Positions 12,161 through 24,432 of a DNA stretch of 64,000 nt are shown here, piece after piece (within the stretch, counting starts at the first letter, position 1; each line of letters opens with the position of its first letter). The notes beneath the pieces are model-generated. The model saw only the letters and a program-made list of their open reading frames with translations, did no database searches and had not been told where the DNA came from. Source of the DNA: Micropterus salmoides (lineage: Eukaryota; Chordata; Actinopteri; Centrarchiformes; Centrarchidae); the NCBI RefSeq assembly GCF_014851395.1, contig NW_024041150.1, forward strand, positions 13,354,137 through 13,418,136. The letters run 5' to 3'. The translations under genes and the position numbers were made by a program.

Positions 12161-12810
12161 TCTTTCAAAATTCCACTTAGGTGGAATGCACCAGGAACTT
12201 CTTTCACAGTACAATAGAAAGGTGTGTTGATACAGAGCCAAAAAGCATTGATTTAGTTTTATTTACAGCCATTTCATATTTCTGCTGATTCAAGCTAACA
12301 CTGCTGCTCGTCTCTCTGCCACTCAGTGAGCGTAACTGTGTTCTGTGACATGCGCATACCCTCTATTTTGGTTAAGTACATATTTAAGACTATAAACTTA
12401 TTTTACATGTATCATGTTATATTATTGCATTTCTATTTCTTTATAAATTATGTGTCATTCTTGCATATACCTAAAACATAGGTGCATTTAAAAGGAGTAA
12501 AAGTTGCATTTTATCAATGTTGTTTATAGTATATTAGTATAAGTGTAAAATATATATGGTATCAGGATAATAATGAGGAGGACACATACCATTAGTTTGT
12601 ATGTTTGTACATTGAACTGTAAAGGCTAAAAACACTCCTAAAATGACTTCAGTCATTTGCACTGAATGGTGTGTATTGGTAGAAATGACTTTTTTAAAAT
12701 GATCTGTACAAACGGGCAGAAATACACAGAACAAAAAATCCTATAAATGTTTGATTCTAACTATTGGATTATCAACTTAACATTTTGTAACACTGTATTC
12801 TCAAAGAGTT
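12161..12810. repeat. Diverged duplicate of the mucin promoter/first-intron block
   Basis: The order of shared blocks matches 40205-41035: 'acttctttcaa.attcca', 'gagccaaaaa', 'ttaagtacat', 'ttacatgtat', 'gcatttctatttcttt', 'aaattatgtgt', 'cagtcatttgca', 'agaacaaaaaatc' and 'aaatgtttgattc'. At the site matching the mucin first-intron donor (40582) this copy reads GGTTAAGT, which would destroy the GT at that position. The segment equivalent to the TATA box and first exon is missing. No signal-peptide exon follows. It appears to be a non-functional duplicate. Confidence 0.65.
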
Positions 12811-13058
12811 CATTTGCGGTCCAACCTTTTCTTCCGCTTGTGACGTCACAAGAAAACACGCGTCGTAATGCTCACCAAGCAGGTAGTCAGACACGCCCTC
12901 AAATCAAGGGTGGCAAAACACTCTGAACTGCAGCACATAGTGACAAGCTATCCACCTGCTGCCTCTCTTTTCCCTTCCAAACACTAGCTACCCTCCAGGC
13001 AGTCAGTGGACAGAAAGTTGTTACTGTGATGTAGAGACAGAGCTCAGTTAAAACTTTA
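12811..13058 (+). mobile_element. LINE 5' untranslated region fragment
   Basis: Blocks such as 'gtccaaccttttctt', 'cgcgtcgtaat', 'agtgacaag', 'ctccaggcagtca' and 'gatgtagagacag' match the reverse complement of 30000-30200, which is the 5' leader of the minus-strand LINE there. The similarity stops near 13058, where an L2-like sequence begins. Confidence 0.55.
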
Positions 13059-15590
13059 TGGATGAAAGATACATTTGTTACAAATGAATAACTCACCACT
13101 GAAACTCTTGCTCCAGTCTGTGTTGCTAAGGGTGAAAAGAGGAGCTGCCGCAATGTGCATGAGCATTATCAGGAACATCCATTTCTTCAATGCAACCGCA
13201 CGCTGTCTTCCTGGTGCCACAGTCCCAACTCTGCTGAGCAAACTACCTGAACTGCGGCACTCACTCCCATCCTCCATAAACTGGGTGCTTGTCCATATTG
13301 GCCATAATGACACACAATGACAGACAAAAAAGGATTTTATAGAACTTTTTAGCCTTTTAAAAAGTTTTGGTAAATCATTTTTTATCAGTGGTCCCTTACC
13401 AACTCTGTCCCATGACTCAGAGTGTTTCAGCAGACTCCTCAGCGTCAACACCTGGCTCCAGTCCACCTGGCTCCAGGCCACCTGGCTCCAGTCCACCTGC
13501 CATGCTCACAACTTTGGTTTTATTGAAAAGTTTTATCTGTTTTGGAACCGTTTCTCTTTTTATAGGACTGATGGAGTGCACCCAAACCGACAAGGTAGCT
13601 CATTTTTAGCAGCCAACCTACAACATGCTGTACAGTCTGCCTCACGGGTGTGACTATTTACACCACACATCGTTTCCCTGAAGTCTTCTTCTATGCCCAC
13701 CGCGGCTGCTCCCGGTTCAATTAGCCTCACCAGCTCCCCCTTGCGGCCTCACATGTCACTACCCCTTCCTTCACATAAATGAGCTGTTCGCCTATTTTCA
13801 CACCATTTCTCAGCGCCAAACTGCATCCCCTCATTTGTGGTCAAAATGCATTTCCCCACCATGACATCACAAAAATTCACAGGTAAATCTTTTCAACCTC
13901 CGTCCTCTCCCAGTCCTCCCAACTAATCCCAAAACAAATGGCCCTGCTCAATACTCGATCATTAAGCAGTAAAACTCTCATCACTGACAATTAACTGGAC
14001 TTCTTCTGCATCACAGAAACCTGGTACAAAACCCTGGATTACTTCTCACTAAACCAGATCACACCTACAGGATTTACCTACGCACGGAGCGACGGGGAAG
14101 GACGATCTACAGAAAGGACATCAAAATAACCACCATCTCCACCCCTGCTTTTCCGTCTTTTAAACACCTCACCTCCAAACTCTCTGGTCCCACTCACCTT
14201 CTCACAGCCATCACATCATCTACTGCCCCCTCAAGCCAAACCCCACCTTTCTCTCCGACTTCTCTCATTTCCTGACCCAGCTCTCTGCTATATCACCCAC
14301 TGTTCTCCTCCTTGGAGACTTTCATTTCCACATTGACGACACCAACTGCAAATCCGCCACTGAATTTATGGAACTGTTACACTGTTTCAACTACACACAG
14401 CACATCACCTTCCCCACTCATTCCCATGGTCACATCCTCGACCTGGTCTGCTCCACTGGTCTCACATTAAATCATATTTCTGGCATTAACCTCCACATCT
14501 CAGACCATCTTGCAATCATAATGGACATTAATATCCCCATTCCCACCCCAAAAGTGCAGCGCAAATTCTCATTCAGAAACCTCAAGCTCATCAATCCCTC
14601 GGCTCACTCAACTTCACTCATCTGTACAATATCCCCCACCATACACCAAAGCTTTGTCGATTCACACAGCGGCCCCAGGCCAGACCTGTTGACACGACTG
14701 TCACGCACCCCCTTTTTGGTAGTGAGAATCATTTCACTTGAATAGGCTACTCACCCTTGGGGATCCAGATTGAGTGTTCCCTTGGGGACACTCAATCTGG
14801 ATCTATCGTAAGACAATCATGCCCGGGACACCACATCAATCATGTCACCAGAACTGCCTTCTTTGACCTCAAAAACATTGCCATCTCTGGCCATCACTGA
14901 TCTTCTCTGCTGCTGAAACCCTGATTGACGCCTTCATTACATCCAGAATTGACTACTGCAATAGCATCCTCTATGGTTCACCTGCCAAAGCCCTAAATAA
15001 ACTTCAATATATACAAAACTCTGCTGCCCGCCTCCTCACCCACACACGCACCTGTGACCACACCCCTGTCCTCCAGAATCTTCACTGGCTCCCTGTTCCC
15101 CAACACATTCAGTACAGAATCCTCCTCCTCACGCATAAAGCCCTCCATAACAAGGCCCCTTCCTACCTCACAGACCTGCTCCACCACCATAATCCCTCCC
15201 GTAACCTCCGCTCCTCTGACACAGCACCATACCTGGGGCGACAGAGCTTTCACCATCGCAGCCCCCTCCCAGTGGAACTCCTTACCTATACACATCCGAG
15301 ATTGCAGCGATATGGACTCTTTCAAATCACTTATCAAAACCCACCTTTTTAGACTACCTTTGAACATCAAATAATGTTATATTACAGCTGCTGTTTGTTA
15401 TTTTGTTATTTATATGGTCGCCCCTTTGTTGTGTATTTCTGCACCACATGTTTATCTACTGTTCATATATTTTATATTATGCTATTTATGTTTTTAATCT
15501 GTTTTAAATGTACATTACTTCTGATTACTCTTTGAGTGTCCTGAAAAGCACTATAGAATTAAAATGTATTATTATTATTATTACAAATAT
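13059..15590 (+). mobile_element. L2-like LINE, broken and internally deleted
   Basis: Four landmarks appear in order. Near 13280-13320 VLVHIGHNDT begins an SGNH-hydrolase-like tract, which continues as FISGPLPTLS, WNRFSFYRTDGVHPNR and LAANLQHAVQSA (13380-13650). Near 13990-14020 a TETWY-like endonuclease motif appears. Near 14310-14510 there is VLLLGDFHFHID, then a frame (14368-14745) ending in the SDHLAIIM motif. From 14930 to 15370 there is the C-terminus after the reverse transcriptase (RIDYCNSILYG, LQYIQNSAARLL, LHWLPV, ILLLTHKALH). The tail is 'gcactatagaattaaaatgtattattatt'. The reverse-transcriptase catalytic core is missing and stops are frequent. A 15-bp minisatellite (about 3.5 copies) lies at 13446-13500. 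Confidence 0.9.
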
Positions 15591-16134
15591 ATGTGAGGGG
15601 GTTTTTGAGCATTAAACATGTAATTTCCTGCATTCTGGAGACATTTTCTGCACCAATTTACGGTGGAAATGTCTTTTTTTATATGAGGGAAAACTATTTT
15701 CCATTGTATGTTTTCTATAAACCATTCTCAAAGCATTTTCATTTGTCAGTTAACATTTCTTGGTAAAAGCTATTTTTCAGAATGCCATTTCTAAATGTGG
15801 TGGGGACCCCCATGTCCCAGTAAATGACCCCTACGGGGTCAGTGGACCAATTTGGGTCAGACAGCAATGTAGAGCTGTGTGCTCGGGTGTTAAAAGTGTT
15901 TCCCTAATTTAAGTGTTCAGTCTTGTGTTTTCAGTTAGATCTTGTTACATGCTTGCTTTCTCTTTTAAGGAAGTAGTTTGCTGTTGCTGATTGAGTTTAG
16001 TTTGTCAGTATTATTTAATTGTAAAAAAAAATCTTTATTTGGTTTCACCGAATCTGTGAAGCATAAATTATTTCTATTAGTTTAATATTCCAACATTAAA
16101 TTAAAACAAATTTCATAGTTAGGCCTATTGTTAG
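15591..16134. other. No feature recognised
   Basis: AT-rich sequence with a short GC-rich phrase 'ggggacccccatgtcccagt' (15802-15821) and 'cccctacggggtcagtgg'. No reading frame or repeat I can name. Confidence 0.3.
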
Positions 16135-16600
16135 CAGTGTTGGGTAGGAACTGTAATGATATTTTTACTTTTCTTATTTTACATTTACTCATTTTCCCAT
16201 GTAACGCTTCGGAGTTAATGAATACACCATCCTTGCCGTGAATGCGCGACTGGGCGGCAGGTCAGCTGCACCGGACCTGATGTTATTCAAGTCAGCTGTT
16301 ATCCAACAAGCTAAAATAAAGTAAAGTAGAGAGAGAGTAGAGAAAAGATCGGGTGCCAATAGATACGCCAACATGTCAAAAACAAATGAATGCGAAGTAA
16401 TGGCACCCTTTTAAGCACTGGTCACAGTGCTGACAAATGAATGCTGGTAACCTTGGATTGCAGGCTTGGTGGGCCAAGAGACTGCATAGGACAAGGTGCG
16501 AACTACTGGGTAGCCAGGGGGAGCTTAGCTCCCCTTGATAAAACATCAGCTCCCCTAAAAGCACGATTTGTGATATTTTGGGAGGGTCTCTAAATATTGA
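16135..16600 (+). mobile_element. hAT-like element 5' end
   Basis: The tract opens with CAGTGTTGGGTAGGAACTGT, the start typical of vertebrate hAT elements of the 'cagtgttgggcagtaacg' kind. It then shares 'accatccttg.cgtgaat.c.cgact' with the better-preserved copy at 41481-41640 in the mucin gene's first intron. The 3' end is not identifiable. The repeated 'agctccc' near 16520-16560 may belong to another hAT-like element. Confidence 0.5.
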
Positions 16601-17039
16601 CAGCATGCTTTATTGCCAATAATTTCTATATTTCTCTATCATCATGGATCCATGCATAAAATCAGGACTGTCAGACTTCATCCAGCCAGAAGGAACAATC
16701 ACCAAGCATCCGCAGTGGGCCGGTCACTCTGCGATCTCCTGTCGCTGGTCCGCCCCACTCCCTCTTTGGTCCAGGTTGCGCCGCTAGTACAACTGACGTA
16801 CTGTGAACGGTTCGTGATCGTTCCCTCTGAATGAATGAATATTATGCATGATCCATGCAATACTGCAACTGGGGGCTCCCCGCAGAGCCATGAGACTTTC
16901 TAAATTCTTCCCTTTCACAGAGAAAAGAAATGGCAGGTTGCAAACATAACCTCAGCTGTTGTGTAATTGTAGCAAAACGGCTATGATAATAATACAATAA
17001 GACAAACATGCTGCAGCTTTTAATGATTCAGCTGTAAGA
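16601..17039. other. No feature recognised
   Basis: Mixed sequence. A frame at 16613-16834 shows no known domain. Nothing else supported. Confidence 0.3.
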
Positions 17040-17600
17040 ATCACAATAATAATAATAATAATAATAATAGGACTAGTAATAACAAGTGTATCAGAGGTTG
17101 TTGAGTAGGAACACGGGGGCAGCAGGTGACCCGCAACCACAGATCCAGACTCCACAGCTCCAGACCCAGAAACACCTGCAGGAAGTGATAGGAGGAGGAA
17201 CGAGAAAGCACAAGACTACCGGAAAGGGAAGAAGTCGAGTTAGTAACATGCAATAATGAGATGAAGTTGCATAGAGAGGGAGAGAAAGAAGAGGAGAGAG
17301 GAGCTCAGTGCATCATTAAGATAAGATGGTGCCTGACCATTAAGAGCTTTGTAGGTGAGAAGAAGGATTTTAAATTCTATTCTGGATTTTATAGGGAGCC
17401 AGTGCAGAGAAGCTAAGACAGGAAAATATAATCTCTTTTCCTGGTTCCTGTCTGAACACATTCTGGATCAGCTGAAGAGTCTCAATGGACAGCCTAGAAG
17501 GAACAAATGTATGGACTAGTTTTTCCCTTGGTGCGGTCTGCTCCAACCCAAGTGAAAGGTGGCTGTGGATGGATTTGTTACAAACTCCTGAAAGCACTTC
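17040..17600 (-). mobile_element. LINE ORF2 C-terminus and 3' UTR, minus strand
   Basis: On the minus strand from 17600: LQLIQNVFRQ, then PVLASLHWLP, IEFKILLLTYKALNGQAPSY, the conserved tail after the reverse transcriptase of teleost LINEs. The tract then passes directly into the 3'-UTR phrase found at 28870-29110 and 34060-34320 ('gatgcactgagctcctctct', 'ttgcatgttactaac', 'ctggagctgtggagtctgg'). The rest of the C-terminus has been deleted at that junction. It ends in (ATT)n at 17041-17070. Confidence 0.8.
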
Positions 17601-18638
17601 TGATCTGTCAGTCTACAGATTTACTGCAAGCTTACAGCAAGGGATTTTCAAAACAAAGGTTTTTGCTCAGGGCTCTTTTTTATATTGTTCCATTACCTCG
17701 TATACCTGACTTAACAATTTGCATTGTGCAAGACTTTTTATTTTAAACAATTGTTATCTTTATTTGCTTTTGATTCCCTAGTTGAATTGAATTGATTCCC
17801 AAGTTGAATTTCTTTTATTCATTTATTTATTCATTTTTTTCTTACTCCACATTAAAGCTTCCTTGTATATTATTTAAGTAAAAGTGCTGCTGATGGAATA
17901 AAATTATGTATAGTCTCTTTTTCCACAAAGCACACTGCTGGTAGTAAAAGGAAAGTTTGTTTAGCTCAAAGGACTTTACTCAAGAGATTCAAGTTATTAT
18001 CACATATCACACAACACCAAAAACTCTCATGAAGAATCTGTAAATAGGGAATGTTCAACGTTATTGTACAAAAGAATGAAAACAAATCGATTATCAAATC
18101 GATGGTAATCGATGCTGATTAATTATCTGATCAAGCAGTCAATTGCTTAGTCTGTTCAGATCAAGATTTTAATAAATAATATTATTACCACTATTTAAAA
18201 ACTCTGAGGTAATCAGTTTCCACAAATATTTTGAGTATTCTGAACTTATTCGGGTTTACAGTGTACTTCTCTTTTTTTACTCTTCAGACCTTCTCCTCTT
18301 TGGCTGTTTCTTGGCCATCTCCCCTTCTTCACAGTGCCTGGAGTCCAGCATGTTCAGTTGTTCATGTGTCAGTGTATAGTACTCTTTATCCCACTGCCCC
18401 CCTGCCCTCCATAATCCTGTGTACGAGCGCTAATGCCACCTGTTGCTGATTGGCTGGAACAATGTTTTGAGGCATGGTCCACACCACTGTCTTTGTTTTC
18501 CATTTACAGAGCCAGGGCCGTCTAGGAGAACCTAATTTTTTTCCCAAGCTCACACAAAATGGAGAGCTTGCAAACTGTGAGGAAATATTTGCTGAAATTA
18601 ACAAAAAGTTTATTGTAATACAATCACTTACTATACCT
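17601..18638. other. No gene recognised
   Basis: AT-rich sequence with small frames only (up to 79 codons). No domain, splice-supported exon or named repeat was found. Confidence 0.3.
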
Positions 18639-19725
18639 TTAAAGGTTCAGTGCACAAGTTTTACTGGCATCTAGTAGTGATGGTGGCGAATTGCAGCCAA
18701 CTGCTCAAACAACGCTCATCCATCCCTTTGCAAGTTGCTGGCCGCTGCAACGATAAATACAGCAATTTAACACTCAACATAAAACACAGTTTCAAAACAT
18801 AGAACTAGAGGGAGCTACTCCACTCACCACTGGTAGTACTCTGGAACACAATAAAAATACCCGTTTTATTGTTAAAGACATTTTAGTAATTTAATAAAGA
18901 TAATACACTTTAACCATTAACGATTAGCCTCAAGTTAGCAGCGGCCGCTGCTGCAAGCGCCGTTTACATTGAGAACAATGGGCACAAAATGGCGGACATT
19001 AGCATATAGGCTAGTGGAACAAAACACCAGTGCAATGGATCGGCATATTAGCTTGAATATGCCCTCCGGCATAAGTCACAGAATTTAATATCAACACTTA
19101 GAGTTTATAATTAATGTATCGCTGCAATGACTCAGCTACATAGGCATCCCATCCGGTCTCCCCCACTAGCGCAAACAGCTCAGAGGCGGGTCTAATTACT
19201 CCATTGGCTAGGGTGTAACACTCAGACTAATAGGCTAATGCCACAATAACAATATGCCCTTGTATTGGATGATATCAATGTTTACAAGCAATCCTTTCAA
19301 CATTTTAGTGTTTATTTATACATATATATAGTTTTCACATGTGTTATCTATCTCTACTTGTATGTAATAAACCTATATTTATTGGATATTTATTTCACTC
19401 AGGACTTGTTTATTTATTCTATTTATTGCCCTTTTTACCTCTGGGTTACATACTACTATTACTACTATGAATTTGACGTAATGATGAAACGTGCTCTGTA
19501 GAGCAGTTTGTCTGTTTGTGCTACTGTAGAAACATGGCAGCGCAACATGGTGACATCCATGTAAGAGAACCCGCGGCATGAAGATAGAAATGGATAATTC
19601 TAAGGTAGTAAAAACATAACGGTTCATTATGTAAGGTCTTTATACCCCATTGAAAATATAGTTATGGATATCATGTTGTATTTCTGTCAATATATCCTCA
19701 CACACACTACACACTGGACCTTTAA
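18639..19725. mobile_element. TTAA-flanked DNA transposon (piggyBac-like MITE), ~1.09 kb
   Basis: The left end reads TTAAAGGTTCAGTGCAC (18639 on). The right end, reverse-complemented, reads TTAAAGGTCCAGTGTGT (from 19725). Both sides carry TTAA, the target duplicated by piggyBac-type transposases, and AGGTCCAGTG is a familiar teleost MITE terminus. The interior (18655-18760: 'catctagtagtgatggtgg', 'gcagccaactgctc') is non-coding. The small frame at 19265-19501 is low-complexity. Confidence 0.65.
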
Positions 19726-22150
19726 AGCAATCTTATGCAGTAATTCTTTCTGAAAATTTTGGCTTCAAAATCATTTTGATGCTACACTGACTTGTAATAG
19801 GGTAAATGGTGTCTCTTTCATTGCTGCTCCAAGCTCACGGTGCCAGCTACGAAACTATAACACTGGAATCCCGGGCAGCATTGCGTAATGCTTTACAGCA
19901 CCAACACGACTCTTTAACAAGCAAGATAATCATGGGTATCAGTCATGTAACTTTCTTGTTGTGGACGCCATCTTTAGGACTGTTGCGCAGTCGTTGCGCA
20001 GCTTCTTCTCAGTGACAATGAATATTGTCGCACACGAAAATAGCACGCCTAACCACAGACGAAAAAGCTACAGTCTTTAAAGTAAATAGATGCTTTGGGT
20101 TTCAATCTTTATCTGCTGTCAAGTAAACTGCAGACTCCACTAAAGTCATGTAAAAACCTGCCAAATTTGACGATTTTTGATATTTACATTTACCTCATCC
20201 ACAACCCCTCTCCAGGCATCCAAACCACCAAAGCCTCCTGCTAGTTCACCTCTGATTTTACTATAATGTTACAAGGGTTTCCAACATTAACGTTATATGC
20301 ACAACATACAGAATTAACATTAGCCACTGCCCAGAAATAGTAACGTTAAACTTGCATCTGCAGTTCAATAAAAACGCTGCTTTGAAATAAATGTTCAACT
20401 GTAAGTTAACCTTAACTTTAGATGAAACATTTTTTTTAAATATATAGTTAACTATACATAATCACGTTTGCATTATGGAAACATAGCAGGTATAATTCGG
20501 CCAAAATTTACTTACCTGAAGTTTGAGTTTTTGAGTGGGCACCCTCGTGGTCGTGATTGCTACAAATCAATAATGAGTCATTAAGTGATTAATGTTAAAA
20601 TTACTGAAAAGACGCGCAAATTTTTGCTGACAAACACTGGACACACAGCCGTGTCAAATTAAACACATTTTAATAATATGCTTGACCCAAACAGCTTAAA
20701 ACTATTTTCAAAAAGAGTTTAGCTAGCTTAACTTTAGCTCAAAGTGTCTTAAAATGAATAGCTAACCTCTACATGTTAACAGTTATCCTCAATTAGCACC
20801 TGCATAAAGTCACCAGCAAGTAAACGACAGCGGTAACTCCTTAGTTATGCTACAAAGTTTCATCGTGTCACCAAAGTTAGAAACAACAAGCTAACATAAG
20901 CACATTTTAATACAAAATAGCAATACACAATGATAATTAATTATGTTGTACTCACCAATCTCTCCTTTTCATGCTCGAAGCTCGAGTGAAAGAAAATGGT
21001 GGCTGTCAAATTCCTCAACGAGTGTACCTGTTGAAATGCCCGGATGTTTAAAGTATCACTCATAGTGTTGAATACCGATAACTCTGTAATTTTACGACAA
21101 CACTATCATGTATTTTCACTCTACAGAGCTCATTTTATCAGAATTAACACCAGAACCTCAACACTTCACTCTCAACTGGCCTAACACTAGAATTTTGACT
21201 CTGATGAATTTGCTGTGTGGTAGAACTGCCAGACTGCTGAATGCAGTTAAGCCATTTTAGCTGCATGTAGAAAGATTGTCTTGCAAGTATTGCATCACCT
21301 GATTGGCTCTTCTGATCGGCCTTTATAGAGACCACTGATCAATCTATGTAAAATGATTATCTGCCGATAACAATTGTTGGCTGATTGATCGGAGCACTCT
21401 TGGTTTTTAGTAAGATCCAGTTGCATAGATAGGAATTAATATTGGGGTCGGTTTTGTCAGTTGGGATGGGAGTAAAAAAAGGTTCTGGAATTTAATGCGG
21501 ACCAGTCCACCAGAACTGGCACCGACATACTTCATCTCAGCTACCCTGCTAATGTATGCACATACAAACACGACCAGCCTCTAATACAACCACCTCAGCA
21601 TCGCAGCCACTGATCACTATTGCAGGACTACTTTAAAAAGGCTGTACAAACACACAAATGCTGCACATATTTATAATACTTCTACAGAAAACACACTGAA
21701 TTTCTCATGATTGAACTACCTCACACCAAACAAAGAGGGAAAAAGAAATGCTAAAATATCCATAATACTTACTGAGACATAGAACTGTCTAACTGCCACT
21801 CAGGGTTAGGTTGAATGATTTACTCGCCATTTAAACCAGACTGTTGGGATGATGAGTTTCAATGCATTGTCTGGTAAGGACTTGATTGATTTTACAGAAT
21901 GTATAGGCTACTATTTGCATCCAATGGCTGTATAGACATTAAAATAAGATCAGCTAATTAATGTTTGTAAGTGTCTAAAACAATTTAACGTTTAAAATGA
22001 AAAAGTAAAAACAATCAGTTTTAAAATTACCCAACAGTCAATTGCTGATACCGAAGTGATGGCCATTTCTAACAAAATCCAATCCAAAAACAGCATAATT
22101 TAGACATTCAGAGCTTTGCTAAGCACCCAGTTACTGTACATGAGGTACAT
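19726..22150. other. No gene recognised
   Basis: About 2.4 kb of AT-rich sequence. Frames at 19806-20015 and 21335-21144 resemble nothing known. No supported repeat ends were found. Confidence 0.3.
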
Positions 22151-22480
22151 GTGTTGTTCACTGTATACTGGCTGGCACACAGCTTGTCATACAGTATGGT
22201 GTCCCGGGCCTTTCATGTTCCCAAGTCTAAAGTCTGCAGATTGATGCACACTGGAGTGGAGGAGATTTCAGCCCTTCGCCAGGAGGTCATCAGACTGCCC
22301 ACACTGGGTGAGGTTGGAAAAGCAACAGTGTTCTCCAGGTGTGTGGGCTCCATTGATGGCTACCATGTCCGCATCAAGACCCCCCCCAGGACCCGGGCCA
22401 GGATTACCTCAACAGAAAGCTCTTCCCATCCGTACATGCCACACTTACAGTGCTAACCACTGTACCACCCACCGATGAAA
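22151..22480 (+). pseudogene. PIF/Harbinger nuclease (HARBI1-like) fragment
   Basis: The frame reads LFTVYWLAHSLSYSMVSRAF, VPKSKVCRLMH, ALRQEVIRLPTLGE and then FSRCVGSIDGYHVRIK, a recognisable N-terminal part of Harbinger transposase. GSIDGYHVRIK contains the first catalytic Asp of the DDE triad. A frameshift follows in the proline-rich stretch (near 22400) and the remaining catalytic part is gone, so it is dead. HARBI1-like proteins are about 350 residues; only about 100 remain. Confidence 0.85.
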
Positions 22481-22997
22481 TCATTGTAGATTATTTAAAT
22501 GTATTCTGTTTGCTCTCTTCAACAGCTGTAAAATGTCCTGTACACATAGTTGAAAAGACAATAATGGTATGTGCCCTTCTATGTTTAGGTTAAACATGGT
22601 AACCCAAGTAATTGCTCAGTGTATGCACAATCTAGTAAATTTGATTGCTGAGTTTGGATTATTTGTAGGCTAGAATATGTTAACACAATTGCTTAAATAA
22701 CAATTCAATTCAATTTTCAAATCAAATTAGCTTTATTGGCATGAATGTGTAACAACAATATTGCCAAAGCATCATACATACAACATAAAAACAATCAACC
22801 CCATACATTTCATTAAACAAGTAATTTAAGCATAAAGTAATAATGTACTGTAAGGATTTAGCTGCCTGATATCACATTGCCTACCTATAATTTCTGTTTT
22901 ACACAAAGAATCTCAACAACACAGATTCAAGAATGTTTAATTGATTTGCAACTACTATGAAAACAATACAGTAAATTATACTAAACAAATAACAAAC
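22481..22997. repeat. Repeat tail, no gene
   Basis: At 22703-22790 the phrase 'caattcaattcaattttcaaa' followed by 'tagctttattggcatgaatgt' is a common teleost repeat end in reverse orientation. The rest is AT-rich. Confidence 0.4.
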
Positions 22998-23160
22998 TTA
23001 TTGTTTCTTAACTAATTCATCAAACAAATCTAAAAAACGTTTTGTATTGTCAACAGCATTAAAACGCTGGTCCTCCTTCTCAGCCTCTTTCTCAAGGAAA
23101 GCCATGGAGTCCCTCTGTGCAAACAAGGGATTTATCAGTGAGATGTAGACACACTGGCTC
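22998..23160 (-). pseudogene. Possible Harbinger accessory (Myb-like) protein C-terminus
   Basis: The minus-strand frame ends in DSMAFLEKEAEKEDQRFN and then FLDLFDELVKKQ. The charged coiled tail resembles the C-termini of Myb/SANT-like DNA-binding proteins that accompany Harbinger transposases, and it faces the nuclease fragment at 22151. The DNA-binding domain itself is not visible, so this is only a suggestion. The upstream codons (23160-23288) fall in a 'ctcatttatgaaaagtgcgtac' tract typical of element ends. Confidence 0.3.
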
Positions 23161-23439
23161 TCATTTATGAAAAGTGCGTACACCAAATTTCCAGCATACA
23201 CCTGGCGGACACCCAAAACCACGGTGACTTTGAGATTTATCAATATGAATACGAAAAATGCACGCTGCAGATTCACGGAACCAGCCACAAATCAGCACCC
23301 AAATGCGCATTCAAAATGCCATCTAAGGTTGGGTTTTTTTTTCACAGTATTTTTTTTTTAGACATTTTGAAGAGAATAATAAAATGTTTCTAAAGCAACA
23401 CGAGATTGGTTTGTCTATGTTTTTCTTGCTCAGCGCACC

Positions 23440-23649
23440 ATGTGTTCTGTCAAGATCAGGGAGCATATTTCTCCGGTTCTAGCCTCCTTACACTGGCTCC
23501 CCGTGAAATATAGAATAGATTTTAAAATTGTTATGCTTACCTATAAAGCCTTAAATAGCCAGGCACCATCGTACCTACTGAACCAATAGAGCCCTGTACC
23601 CTCAAAATGTAGGGCTGCTTGTGGTGCCTTATTTAACTAAGTTTAGAGT
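23440..23649 (+). mobile_element. LINE ORF2 C-terminus, 5' half of an interrupted copy
   Basis: Translation gives REHISPVLASLHWLPVKYRI, DFKIVMLTYKALNSQAPSYL, the same conserved tail as at 17240-17600. It is interrupted at 23650 by a retroposed insert and resumes at 24447. Confidence 0.8.
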
Positions 23650-24432
23650 TGATCAACTAGCTGAGCTAGTTGATTTTGCCTCGTTGCTGGTTTGGCTGGT
23701 GTTGGGGGATGTCGGCTGGCGCCGGCGGCCTTAGTTTTTTCCGGCGGTTGGGGGGACGGCGGACTTTTATTGGCGGTGACCTGTGCGGCGCGTTTGCTGC
23801 CGGGCTGGGACTTGCTGCTGGTGTTTCTCTCCGCTGGCTTTTGCTGTCGTGTTGTTCTGTTTGCTCTCTCTCGTTTGCCCGACCTCGCACGCGGGATTCG
23901 CGGGGGGCTGCTGGGCATGGGTGTCGCCGTGCTCGCGCAGTGTGCGCGTTGGGCTTGTTTTCATTGTTCTCTTAGTTGTCTTAATATGTCAGCTGTTTAT
24001 TGCTGCTGTTCGGCTGGTTGTCTTTTACTATTATTATTATTTGTATTGTTTTTTTGTTTGTGTTTGTTTGTTGTTGTTGTTTTTCTCCTCCCCAAGCCCT
24101 CCTCTCTGTTCTATTGCAGGTTTCGTTGCTTTCTGCAATTGGTGTTTCCCACAGCTTTTCCCTGTTGTCCCCACCCTCCATCCCCCTTTCCCCCTTCTCT
24201 TACAGGTGTTGTGCTGTGCTGTCTGTTTGTGCCCCCCCATCCCCGTGTCTGCCCCCCTGTCCGGCCCGGTGAAAAATCAATACATAATTAAATAAATAAT
24301 AAAACAGACAAAGGAGTATATTAATACTCTCTTGTTAAAGTAAAATCTGTCTGGCACAATATGGTATCCAGGTCATTATACTCTATACCAGGCTGCTGGG
24401 CAGGACAGGTTTAAAAAACAAACAAAAAAAAC
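23650..24432 (+). mobile_element. 783-bp GC-rich retroposed insert of unknown origin
   Basis: The insert is flanked by an exact 14-bp direct repeat ACTAAGTTTAGAGT (23636-23649 and 24433-24446) and ends in an A-rich tail (24410-24432). Both are marks of LINE-machinery retroposition in the plus orientation. Its first bases form a perfect hairpin: arms TCAACTAGCT (23653-23662) and AGCTAGTTGA (23664-23673) around one base. The body is unusually GC-rich and pyrimidine-rich for the window and is open in several frames (for example 23692-24291 plus, 23918-23643 minus), none with a recognisable domain. It may be a SINE-like element, a processed non-coding RNA, or part of an unfamiliar LINE 5' region. 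Confidence 0.75.

Noticed and set aside
23692..24295. Overlapping 170-199 codon frames in the GC-rich insert
   Set aside because: Open in several frames on both strands because of composition, Leu/Cys/Phe runs, no domain; better explained as part of a retroposed non-coding insert.
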